From the NCBI GenBank assembly GCA_023105745.1, contig JALGQZ010000005.1:61246019-61310018 (forward strand): a stretch of DNA of 64,000 bases. The letters are read 5' to 3'. Below are positions 48,460 through 60,300 of the stretch, piece by piece; position 1 is the stretch's first letter; the number at the start of each line of letters is the position of its first letter. This DNA comes from Austropuccinia psidii. Taxonomy: Eukaryota; Basidiomycota; Pucciniomycetes; Pucciniales; Sphaerophragmiaceae. The notes under the pieces were generated by a model. That model was not told the DNA's origin. It saw only the letters and a program-made list of their open reading frames with translations, and made no database searches. Both the position numbers and the translations under genes were made by a program.

Positions 48460-51400
48460 TTACTTTGTAATATTGGTGTTTCTAGTGTGTCTGAATCTCC
48501 TGAGGAGTTTGCTAGCTTCTGGTATATCCTTCTCTTCTAACCATTCATCTTCACAAGTTGGGTCACTGTACCTAACAAGGTATTCCCTCACTTTCTTGGT
48601 TCTTAATTTCCTTTCTTTAAGAACTTTGGTAATTTTCTTAGTACCAGATGTCTCAATAGGAGGTATAACTTGGGGAATCTTATTCCTCAAGGGAAATTTC
48701 TCAGCATCACTAGATTTATATGGCTTTATCAAGCTTACTGGAAATGTAGGGTGCTTATTGCTAAGTTCTTCAGATAACTCTACTTCAACAGCATTTTCTC
48801 CATGAAGGGCCTTAATCACAAAAGGTCCTGCAAAGGAGTCTTTCAGCTTTTTACATCCTTTGATGTTATTGAAGTTAGTGGTGGATACAAGGACTAGGTC
48901 CCCCACTTTGAAATCTGGAGTTGCATGTGATTTATCCCATTTGTCTTTAGCATATGCAAAAGAGTCCTCCATGCATCTCACTGCATGCCTCCTAGCTTTG
49001 TCTAGCATTCCTTTGAAGCTAGCAGCTGTGGGATGTATTTCAATTAAGTCTTTTCTCAAGGAATCTTGGGGTAACTTGGGGTTCCATCCTTTTTCTAGAA
49101 TAGCAGGAGTCTGATTGGTACTGGCATGGATTGATGTTTTATATGCCAATTCCAGTGCTGGCAACAGAGTACACCAATCATGGGTAAATCCATCACAATC
49201 TTTGAATTCAAGGCCATATGCACAAAATCTTCTCACCATGTCCTCTAAGGTTTGGATCATTCTTTCAGCCAAGCCATCAGTTTGTGGGTGGTAAGCTGTA
49301 GAGAAAGACAGTTTAGTGCCAAATAATTGGTGAAGATTTGTCCATAGTGCTGAAGTGAATTTGGGATCTCTATCACTGATGATATTTGTAAATATTCCAG
49401 TCCATGACACTACTCTATTCCATATCCGAAGAGCTGTATCCATGGCTGTATCATCTTTGTGACATGGTAAAAAGATTGGAGTTTTACTGAATCTGTCCAC
49501 AATTACTAGGCAAGCATTATAGCTTCTGTCACCTCCTGGTGGTAGGCCAGTTACCCAATCCATATGGATAATTTCCCAAGGTCTGCTTGGTTCTTGGATT
49601 TTCATCATATTTCCAAGTCTTTTGCCAGTGGATTTATTTGCCTTTTGGCACCTGTCACAGGTTTTGCAATACTCTGCAACATCTTTCTGCCACATTGGCC
49701 ACCATATGCAGGTCTTCACTTTCTCTCTTGTTCTGTCTTCAGAAAGATGTCCTGAAAAGGGACTATCATGGCATTCTTTTAGTACAAGATTGATTAGTGA
49801 CCTGTCCACAACTGTCATAACACATGTGTGTTTTGTTCTGTGGTAAATTATACCATCTAGTAGATGAAATTCTCCTTCATCATAAGATTTTTTCCATACT
49901 TCATCCAAGGCATGTGTAAGAGAGTTGTCCTTACAGTCCTTGTTAAGTAATTGGCATAAGATGCTACAATTCTTATCTTGAGTGTAACTGTTTCTGACTT
50001 CCTCAAAGAAGGTGGTGTTTAAGTCTGTAACACTTATCCCTTCTATTGGAATTTGTGGGGAGGCTTCTTCTGGTACATAAGCAGGATTATCAATATCATT
50101 TGGTAATGGCCATCTGCTTAGTCCATCTGCATTTTTATGAATATTGCCATCTTTGTGAACAATAGTCATATTGCCCCTATATTCTTGTATGGCTATTTGC
50201 CATCTAAGCATATGTCTGTTGGGTGTTTTCATGTTCAGAAGTGATTTAACAGCGGTACAATCTGTTATTACTTCAAAGACAGATCCTTCTAGAAATTAAT
50301 TTAGCTTTTCTAGAGCCCAAACAAGGCATAAACACTCCATCTGACTTGCTCCATATCTGGCTTCAGTTGGTTTGATTTGCCTAGATATGAAACATATGGG
50401 TCCTTCTACAGGTTTATCATTTATGATCTGAACTTGGTGAAGTGCAGCACCTAGCCCATCTCCTGATGCATCAATATAAAGTTTAAAGGGCAGCTTAAAG
50501 TCTGGCATCAGTAAGAGTGGAGCAGTGGTCAAGGCTTGTCTCAAAGATTCAAAGGCTTTTACTCTGTCAACTGTGATTTCAAAGACTGTGTCTTTGTCAC
50601 ATAGCTTATAAAGTGGTCTTTCTATGGATGCAAAATCTTTAATGTGTTGCCTGTAATACCCTGCAAAACCCAAAAATGATTGAATTTCTTTTTTGTTTTG
50701 AGGCATGGGTTTAAGCAGTACTGCTGCAACTTTGTTTTTGTCAATTCCAAGAGATAAACCAGATACTACATGCCCTAGTGCTTTAAGCTCTTTAAATCCA
50801 AAATGGCATTTCTTTAAAGAAATTTTCATATTGACAGATTGAATTTTTGTCAAAACCCTGGACAATCTGTACATATGTTCTTCCCAAGTTTTGGAGCAGA
50901 CTATAATGTCATCAATGTAAATGATTAACCATCCTTCTGAAAGTTCTTCAGGGAAGATTTCATTCATCATTCTTTGGAAGTGTGAAGGTGCATTTTTGAT
51001 ACCAAAAGGCATTCTTAAATATTCATAAACTCCACAATGAACAATGATTCTCAAATACTTCCTTGCTCTTGGTGTTACCACATTCTGATGAAATCCCTTA
51101 AGAGCATCCATAGTGCTTATATATACTGCTTGAGATATCTGAGTGAGGGCAATCTGGATCTTTGGAATTGGGTATCTGTCTGGAACAGTATAAGTGTTTA
51201 GAGCTCTAAAGTCCCCAACCATTCTAGATTTTCCATTATGCCAAGCCACTATGACTGGTGTAGTTATTTCTACTTCTTCATTGTGGCCTACTTTTTTTAT
51301 TACACCAAGGTCTAAAAGTTCTTTAATATGGCTTTCTAGTGCTTCTCTTGATTTTGGACTTGCTGGATATGCAGGTCTTCTCAAGAGTGGTGGATAAGGT

Positions 51401-54384
51401 CTCTCAATATTAAGGATAATATCAACTTCATGACCAATAATTGCCCCTAGGGGTTCTTTATCTGAGGCAAATGCTTCTTTATGGTCATATAAAAGAGAAA
51501 AGAGTTCATTTTCTTGTTTATCACTCAAATGAAGGCTTATTTCAGCTTCATTTAAGTGTTCAGACTTGAATTTCTCTAACTCTAAGCTGACTGGTGATAC
51601 TTTGTTTACTGTAATTTGTCTTTTAAATGGTAAAAAGGCAAATTTTTGGCGCTTATTGTCTCCAATAGTAAAGTATCTGTCTTTGTTGTTGTGTAAATCT
51701 ATGCCATACATGATTAAATAATCATTTCCCAAGATGAAATGGGTACTGGAGCAATTTTCCATAACAACAAATTCAACAGTGATTCTGAAATTTCCATTGA
51801 TATGTGGAAAGATGACACTAGTCTCAAATATTCCCAATTCTTTCATTGGGTTTCTTGCACTATTGAATTGTATGCCATCAATTGGCAACAATTGATCTTC
51901 AAAGTTTGGTACACAGGTTTTAAGAAAAGATTTACCAACACAAGAGCAGAAGGCTCCTGGGTCAAGCAAAAGTTTAGTGGGTTTGTTGTCAATCACCACT
52001 TCTGTTATACAGGAGTTACCAGCTGTATAACCTTTTCCTCTGTTTGGTTTGGTTTTCATGAGTTGTGCATCTTGGATTTTTGATAAATAAAGTTGACCAT
52101 TGCTTAATTGTGGCAAGTGGGAATAAGATTCCATGTGGTCAAAAGTGGCATTGATATTTTCTATATCTTTTCAAGATTCAGAAAATATGGATGACTTGTC
52201 ATCTGAATTTTCTTCAATTATGTCATCTCTTTCAACATCAGGTTCTTTCTCCACATCAATTTCATTGATTTTCCCTCTCTTTGGACATGTATTGGCTAAA
52301 TGAGTGGTGCTTTGGCAAATATGGCACTTTCTGACTGTATCTGCAGATTTATTTTTAATATTATTAGAGTTTTCTTTGGGGTTTTTGTCCACAGAATCCT
52401 TCCAAGGTGTATTAAACCTTGTTTTGAGATTCACCCTACTGGAACCAATTCTGGTTCTTGTGGTTACTTCCACTAATATATTGATAATATCTTCTGCTGA
52501 AGATTGTTCAGTAGTCCTGCTCTTGACAGCATGCTCTGAGTCACCTCCACATTGTCTTAGAATTTTTCTATGAATCATAAATTCTGACATGTCAGGGTAT
52601 AATGCTGTTAACCTGTCCTTTTGTTGACAAAACCATGGTAAGGCTTTGTCTTTATCAGAATTAAATTTGGCGGATTCAAAGGCTGTTTCAACTTTAAACC
52701 TCCATGCATCATTGGCCCATTTGTTGACAATTTGGGTTTTCCACCAAGTCCAACTCTGGTGTCCATGTGCTTGTCTTAATTTGATATACCATCTGTGAGC
52801 TGATTTGGTAAACAAGGTGTTAAACCTGGCTGTCACCAATCTGTCTGGTAATTCAAAATCTTCTTTGATCATGTCAATACCTCTGATAAATTCCATATGG
52901 TCATATTCTCCTTCACCACTGAAGTGAGGCCATTCCTTAAGTTTTGGAACTTCTTTTAATAGTGCTTGGCCCATTGATGGTTCCAAGTTATGAAAAGAGG
53001 TAGAAAATTCATCTTATAACTGTGAATTTTCTCCATCCAATACTTGTGGATTGGGAATTCTTGCACCCTCATTCTGGTTCAGAGGTGTAGACATCCTTGG
53101 TAAGGTGTTTAGCAGTTGTTCAATATCATTCATTTTACTGTTGTTACACCTTTGAGAATTTTTTAACTCATGTTGTAAGCTTTGTATAGAGTCTATGACA
53201 TTCTTTTTATGTTCATCCTCTTTATATGTAAGCTCATTCCATAACTCTGTTTGTCTAGTATTATCAGATATAACTTCATTCAATTTCATTGTTAATTTTG
53301 ATATTCCCTCTTTTGAGGTATCAAAATCCTTTTTCAAGGCAATTGTATTTGTCTTTACTTCATCAAATGCTTTTGAAACATAATCCAGAGTCTTTTTATT
53401 GTCCTCTTTGATAGTACTAATGGCATGTTTTATTCTTGTCTCAATTATGTCATCAATATTGAGTTTAGAATATTTTTCTGTTAATTCTTTAATAATTGCA
53501 CATTCTTCATTTATCTTAATGCCAAAAGAAGTATCATTATTGGAAGTTTTAATTGTTCTTAAAACCTTTTCAAAACACATAAGTGTTTCATTGATTTGGC
53601 ACAGGCTCAAGTTGTTTGTTTTAATGTTGTTACAAATGGATTCATTTTTATCAGAAAGATGTTTTTTCACGTCCTTTATAGCATCATACAACTCTGGGAT
53701 GGAATCAAATATATCAGAAATCATTTCTGGAACTTTAATCTGGCTTCCTCCTTCTTTTGTAATTCCATCATGGTTCTGGCCATCTGAAATACATTTTCCA
53801 TGGCATCCTGCTGAATCTTCGGGATCCTGTAGCCCTGGCTGTAAGGTTTTGGAGCTTGTGCCTTCCCTTTGCCCTTGTTTGGAGTTTGTGGCTGCTTTCT
53901 CACGTTGGAATTGCTGCTGCTGGCCACTGGGGCTGTTTTTGGCACTGGTTTTGGTGGTGGAGGGTTGTTTTTCCTCCATTCCAGTGTCAAAAGCATCATG
54001 TTTTTCTTCTCCATCAATGGATGCCATCCATTGAGCAATTTGCAAGTGTTGGGATGGCCCAAGAATTTTCTTACTGTCAGGTAAGAATTCATGCAATTCT
54101 TCCACAGGTCTGCAAGGATCTGGTACTCTTTGAATTGAAGTGCATTGTTGTATGCACTGTGGCTGGCTTTGTATATGTCCACAGAGGCTTGTTGTGGCGG
54201 TGTAAGCTCTTTTTGAAGGTAAAATGGTATTATCAGCTTCAGAATGACCCAATTTAGTTGTTTGGAAGTCATCAACTGACGCTTTTCCTTCTGTACCTGA
54301 TTGGCCTCTGCCATAATCACGTCTATTACCTTTTTGGGAGCTGCTTGAGGGGTTGTAGCTGGCTCCTGACCTGGTTGAAGGCAT
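48460..54384 (-). pseudogene. Element D Gag-Pol with three nonsense codons
   Basis: The whole polyprotein of element E is present in one frame on the minus strand from ATG 54384. It is broken only by TAA at 53016-53014 (end of the coiled-coil region), TGA at 52173-52171 (between knuckle and protease) and TAA at 50298-50296 (in RNase H, where E has a Tyr codon). The CCHC knuckle, protease (DPGAFCSC), RT YIDDIIV, integrase and chromo-like end are recognisable. The second gag frame is open from 54428 to 53721. A full polyprotein cannot be made without reading through three stops. Confidence 0.9.
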
Positions 54385-54386
54385 AA

Positions 54387-56223
54387 TGTGAGCCTTAGAG
54401 GTAATTTCATATACCCAAAAGACCACAAATATAAAAAATAACATATTAATATAAATAAAATAAATTTATTTATATTATTAAAATAAAAATAAAAAATATA
54501 AATATAAAATTATATTAAAAATATAATTTTAATTATAATTTAAAAATAAAATTACTTTAAATTTTGTAAATATAAAATTACATTTATACTTGAAAAATTT
54601 AAGTAAAAATGAAATTTTAACAAAATTGTGAAAAAATAAATAAATTTGGAAAAAAGTTAAATAAAATTTATTATAACTTTTTATCCAATAAATAAACATA
54701 TAAATTTTATTTTACCATTGGATTCCTCATAAAAAATCAGGTGGGGTCACCTCTGAGTGAAATTTTTGTAACTCAACTCTAAATAAGCTTAAATTAAGTT
54801 TTTAGTATTTTCAATAAAAAAGTTGAAAATCCTCAAAACCTTAATTTAATTCACACCACATGTGGTGTTAACCATCAATTTTTGTGTTAAAATTGAGGTG
54901 TTGTGTTTAGTTTAGAAGTTATGAGGAATTAAAGTATTTTCAATTGAATTCAATTGAAATGTCAAAATGTGCGCGTGTATTACATAAGTGAACTTTGATT
55001 TACATATGAGGTGTCAATTATTACTGTATTGTACTGTACAATTGAATTGAATTACATGTGTAAATTATAAGTATAATACATGATGAGGAATTAAAGGAAA
55101 AAATAAATTGGAAAGATTAAATTTGGGGGGGAAAAGGAACTCCAGCTCTAAGGGGGAGCTAGACCCCCAAAATCCTTGCTGACAGGCGTGGGATGTCAAA
55201 ATTCACGCAAAAGTTCATCACTTTTGGCCTGGAATTGAGTTACAGGGTCTGTGGACTCAATTGATTATGAGGTTTTGATACCAACTGGGGTAGTTTTAGC
55301 TGTTGCCAAGAAGGTAAAACTACCCTTAAGATAAAACAATCATAATAAAAACAGTTTTAACTGGTTTCTACGCCTCTGACACACATTCTGACGTGCTTTG
55401 AAGGCTCTAGGCCTGGTATTGCTATAGTAATGGCTGATTTAAGGGTCTAAAATGGCTAAAAATGGCTAAAAATGGCTTAAACCAGCCCTTTTTGGTCTAA
55501 ACCAGGGTTCAATGATGCCATAATTGGCTTTTCTGTTGTCAGACTGTTTTTCACGACTGACAAGAGTAAATTTTACTTTTGGAGTAAGAGAATTGATGGC
55601 TATAAAAGAATGTCTTCTTTGCCCCACTTTTCTCTTCATGTTAGAATCTTTTCCTTTTATTAATTAGTTTAAAACTGTTAAACCAATCAATCAAAGATTC
55701 CAACCACCACTTTTAAATCATTTTACTCCTTTTAACCACGTGAAAAAATCATTATAATCATTGTTTGTAACTCTTATAATCATTTTTGCCCCTGAACCAC
55801 CCCAAAAGTGAATTAAAGCATCTTTCATCACTGTTAGCTTTGTCACTTTGTTTCCAAATTCACTCTGGTCACTTTTGGGCGTGTTTTCTCTTTAATATTC
55901 TTTTTAAAGACTTTGTTCTTTAATTAATTGCTTGCAGTTCTTTGCTCAATTAATTCCAATTGAAATTGCTCTTGAAGAAATTTCTTTTGTAGCCTTAAAA
56001 TATCTCTTGTAGAGTATTTTTTGGATAAATCTTTATTGTTGGTAAAACAATAAATTTTTATATTATTGTTTTATACTAATAAAGTTATAAACAATAAAAT
56101 TGGCGTGTTTTCTCTTAAAAATAATATTTCATACTATTTTTAACTGAATTTTACCTTATACAAATTTTGAGGACAGGAAAAGTACTTGATTTTTTAATCA
56201 AAGTTTCATATCCACACCTTACA
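54387..56223 (+). repeat. Element E 5' LTR
   Basis: The LTR runs from TGTGAGCCTTAGAGG to CACCTTACA. The first 330 bp or so are nearly pure A and T. Further in is a short tandem repeat of AATGGCTAAA near 55450. Promoter and polyadenylation sites cannot be placed by eye. Confidence 0.93.
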
Positions 56224-56225
56224 TT

Positions 56226-56243
56226 TGGGGGCCCCGTCGGGAT
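56226..56243 (+). other. Element E primer-binding site (candidate)
   Basis: TGGGGGCCCCGTCGGGAT begins 2 bp after the LTR. TGG at its start fits the CCA end of a tRNA primer. The tRNA was not identified. Family II elements share TGGGGGCC but differ after it. Confidence 0.55.
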
Positions 56244-56448
56244 ATTTTACCTGTGACATATTTTTTACTCTTTTTAAATCTTTTTTTTCTTATATTGAAA
56301 AATTTAAAAACATATAAAAAATACTTATAATCCAAAAAAATCCTTAAAAAATAATTTTTTTCATATTATAAGTGAGGCTTATATTTTTATTTCTTTTTTG
56401 AAATAACCTTTTTTTTACTTAATTAATTGGCTTTTTCATTAATTTTAG
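56244..56448 (+). other. Element E leader, AT-rich
   Basis: No gene is seen. It ends with a pyrimidine-rich tract and TTTTAG|TGTCT at 56448, the same candidate 3' splice site as in element B, suggesting an additional leader intron whose donor I could not place. Confidence 0.4.
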
Positions 56449-57336
56449 TGTCTGACAACGTGGTAAGACAAGAAAACATTGAAACAGCCTCAACAGTAAC
56501 CAGCATTATCCCTGCCAGTACTGTTATTGTGACTCAAAATAATCAACCTGAACCAATATCTTCTGAATTAATTAACTTGGATATAAGTAATACACTTCAG
56601 AAAGCCAAAAATTTGGCCAATAGTAAGTTTTTGACGTAAAAATACTATTTTAAGCCTTTTTTAACCATAATTATGCCTTCAACCAGGTCAGGAGCCAGCT
56701 ACAACCCCTCAAGCAGCTCCCAAAAAGGTAATAGACGTGATTATGGCAGAGGCCAACCAGGTACAGAAGGAAAAGGGTCAGTTGATGACTTCCAAACAAC
56801 TAAAATGGGTCATTCTGAAGCTGATAATACCATTTTACCTTCAAAAAGAGCTGACACCGCCACAACAAGCCTCTGTGGACATATACAAAGCCAGCCACAG
56901 TGCATACAACAATGCACTCCAATTCAAGGAGTACCAGATCCTTGCAGACCTGTGGAAGAATTGCATGAATTCTTACCTGACAGTAAGAAAATTCTTGGGC
57001 CATCCCAACACTTGCAAATTGCTCAATGGATGGCATCCATTGATGGAGAAGAAAAACATGATGCTTTTGACACTAGAATGGAGGAAAAACAACCCTCCAC
57101 CAGCCAAATCAGTGCCAAAAACAGCCCCAGTGGCCAGCAGCAGCAATTCCAACGTGAAAAAGCAGCCACAAACTCCAAACAAGGGCAAAGGGAAGGCACC
57201 AGCCCCAAAACCTTACAGCCAGGGCTACAGAATCCCAAAGATTCAGCAGGATGCCATGGAAAATGTATTTCAGATGGCCAGAACCATGATGGAATTACAG
57301 AAGAAGGAGGAAGCCAGATTAAGGTTCCAGAAATGA
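56449..57336 (+). CDS. Second-frame Gag protein of element E, made from spliced RNA (proposed)
   Basis: The exons are 56449-56622 and 56687-57336. The join (AAT A|GT CAG) puts the sequence in a frame different from Gag-Pol and gives at least 273 aa. The first part is Thr/Ser-rich ([12 protein letters not shown]). The second has [62 protein letters not shown], a basic linker [16 protein letters not shown] and a helical end [18 protein letters not shown]. The equivalent frame of element B shares the same segments in order, which is good evidence that this frame is coding. No ATG starts the first exon in E (element A has ATG where E has GTG), so translation may begin in an upstream exon. Function is unknown; a structural Gag role is likely. 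Confidence 0.65.
56623..56686 (+). other. Element E gag intron containing the Gag-Pol start codon
   Basis: This 64-bp interval has a consensus donor (AATA|GTAAGT) and acceptor (CAACCAG|GTCAG). The Gag-Pol ATG (56673-56675) is inside, 14 nt from its 3' end, exactly as in element B. Element A has the same 64-bp intron (15752-15689, minus strand). Confidence 0.65.
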
Positions 57337-60300
57337 TTTCTGACATATTTGATTCCATCCCAGAGTTGTATAATGCTATAAATGACGTGAAAAAACATCT
57401 TTCTGATAAAAATGACACCATTTGTAACAACATTAAAACAAACAACCTGAGTCTGTGCCAAATTAATGAAACACTTATGTTTTTTGAAAAAGTTTTGAGA
57501 ACAATTAAAAATTCCAATAATGATAATTCTTCTAACAATAAAATAAATGAACAATCTGCCATTATTAAAGAATTAACAGATAAATATTCTAAATTCAATA
57601 TTGATGACATAATTGAAACAAGAATTAAACAAGCCATAAATATTATCAAGACAGATAACAAGAAAGTCCTTGATGACATTTCAAATTCATTTACTGAAGT
57701 AAAGACATATACCATTGCCTTGAAAAAGTGTTTTGATGCTTCACAAGAAGAAGTATCAAAATTATCAATGAAATTGAATCAAGTCACTGCTGATAATACA
57801 AGACAGACAGAGTTATGGCAAGAACTGACACATAAGGAAGACATGTATAAAATTGAAGTAATAAATTTAATACAAAGCTTCCAACATGAATACAGAAATT
57901 CCCAAAGGTGTAGCAACAATAAAATGAATGACATTGAACAATTACTGAACACCTTACCAAGAATGTCTACACCTCTAAATCAAAATGAGGGCACAAGAAT
58001 TTCAAATCCACAAGTATTGGATCCTGATAATTCACAATTAAAAAATGAATTATCCACTTCTTTTCATAACTTGGAACCATCAATGGGCCAAGCACTCTTG
58101 AAAGAAGTTCCAAAACTTAAAGAATGGCCTCACTTCAGTGGTGAAGGAGAGTATGACCATATGGAATTCATTAGAGGTATTGACATGATCAAAGAGGATT
58201 TTGAATTACCAGACAGATTGGTAACAGCCAGGTTTAACACCTTGTTTACCAGATCAGCTCACAGATGGTACATCAAAATAAGACAAGCACATGGACACCA
58301 GAGTTGGACTTGGTGGAAAACCCAAATCATCAACAAATGGGCAAATGATGCTTGGAGGTTTAAAGTTGAAACAGCCTTTGAATCTGCCAAATTTAATGCT
58401 GATAAAGACAAAGCTTTACCATGGTTTTGCCAACAAAAGGACAGATTAACAGCATTATATCCTGACATGTCAGAATTTATGATCCATAGAAAAATTCTGA
58501 GACAATGTGGAGGTGACTTAGAGCATGCTGTCAAAAGCAGGACTACTGAACAATCTTCAGCAGAGGATATTATCAATATACTGGAAGAAGTAACCACCAG
58601 AACCAAAATTGGTTGTAGTAGGGTGAATCTTAAAACAAGGTTTAATACACCTTGGAAAGATTCTGTGGACAAAAACCCCAAAGAAAATTCTAGTAATATT
58701 AAATATAAATCTGCAGATACAGTCAGAAAATGCCATATTTGCCAAAGCACCACCCATTTAGCCAATACATGTCCAAAAAGGGGGAAAATCAATGAAATTG
58801 ACATTGAAAAAGAACCAGATGTTGAAAAAGAAGACATAATTGAATACAATTCAGATGATAAGTCATCCATATTCTCTGAATCTTCAAAAGATATAGAAAA
58901 TATCAATGCCACTTTTGACATCATGGAATCTTATTCCCACTTACCACAATTGAGCAATGGTCAAGTTGATTTATCAAAAGTTCAAGATGCACAACTTATG
59001 AAGACAAAACCAAACAGAGGAAAAGGTTATACAGCTGGTAACTCCTGTATAACAGAAGTGGTGATTGACAACAAACCCACCAAACTTTTGCTTGACCCAG
59101 GAGCCTTCTGCTCTTGTGTTGGAAAATCTTTTCTTAAGACTTGTGTACCAAATTTTGAAGACCAATTGTTACCAATTGATGGTATAAAATTCAACAGTGC
59201 AAGTAACCCAATGAAAGCATTAGGAATCTTTGAGACCAATGTCATATTCCCACACATAAATGGGAATTTAAGGATCACAGTTGAATTTGTTGTTATGGAA
59301 AATTGCTCTAGTACCCATTTTATATTGGGAAATGACTATTTAATCATGTATGGAATAGATTTACATAATAACAAAGACAGATACTTTACAATTGGAGACA
59401 ATAAGCGCCAGAAATTTGCCTTTTTACCCTTTAAAAGACAAATTACAGTAAACAAAGTATCACCAGTCAACTTAGAGTTAGAGAAATTCAAGTCTGAACA
59501 GTTAAGTGAGGCTGAAATAAGCCTTCATCTGACTGATAAGCAAGAAAATGAACTTTCTTCCCTTTTGTATGACCACAGAGGAGCATTTGCTACAGACAAA
59601 GAACCCCTGGGAGCAATTATTGGTCATGAAGTTGACATCATTCTTAACATTGAGAGACCTTATCCACCACTCTTAAGAAGACCTGCTTATCCAGCAAGTC
59701 CAAAATCAAGAGAAGCTCTAGAAATTCATATCAAAGAACTTCTAGACCTTGGTGTAATAAGAAAAGTAGGCCACAATGAGGAAGTAGAAATAACCACACC
59801 AGTCATAGTGGCGTGGCATAATGGAAAATCCAGAATGGTTGGGGACTTTAGAGCTCTGAACACTTACACTGTTCCAGACAGATACCCAATACCAAAAATC
59901 CAAATTGCCCTTACTCAAATATCTCAAGCAGTGTATATAACCACTATGGATGCCCTTAAAGGATTCCATCAAAATGTAGTAACACCAAGAGCAAGAAAAT
60001 ATTTGAGAATTATTGTTCATTGTGGAGTGTATGAATACTTAAGGATGCCCTTTGGTATCAAAAATGCACCTTCACACTTCCAAAGAATGATGAATGAAAT
60101 CTTCCCTGAAGAACTCTCAGAGGGATGGTTAATCATTTACATTGATGACATTATTATCTGTTCAAAGACTTGGGAGGAGCACATGTACAGATTATCAAGA
60201 GTTTTGACAAAAATCCAATCAGTAAACATGAAAATCTCCTTGAAGAAATGTCATTTTGGATTTAAAGAACTTAAGGCACTAGGACATGTTGTATCTGGTT

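Larger units (their letters stand above)
46601..54386 (-). mobile_element. Element D: Ty3/Gypsy retrotransposon (family I), interrupted by element E
   Basis: Element D has a complete 3' LTR (46601-48436) and an internal region up to 2 bp beyond the polyprotein ATG on the minus strand. The leader and 5' LTR are missing because element E begins at 54387. They should follow E outside the window. Three in-frame nonsense codons inactivate pol, but no frameshift is seen, so the copy is relatively young. Confidence 0.92.

Noticed and set aside
57030..57336. Programmed -1 frameshifting as the link between the second gag frame and Gag-Pol in E
   Set aside because: The frame relation would fit -1 slippage, but I find no good X XXY YYZ heptamer in phase before the stop, and the intron with the ATG inside it explains both frames better. 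Not fully excluded.
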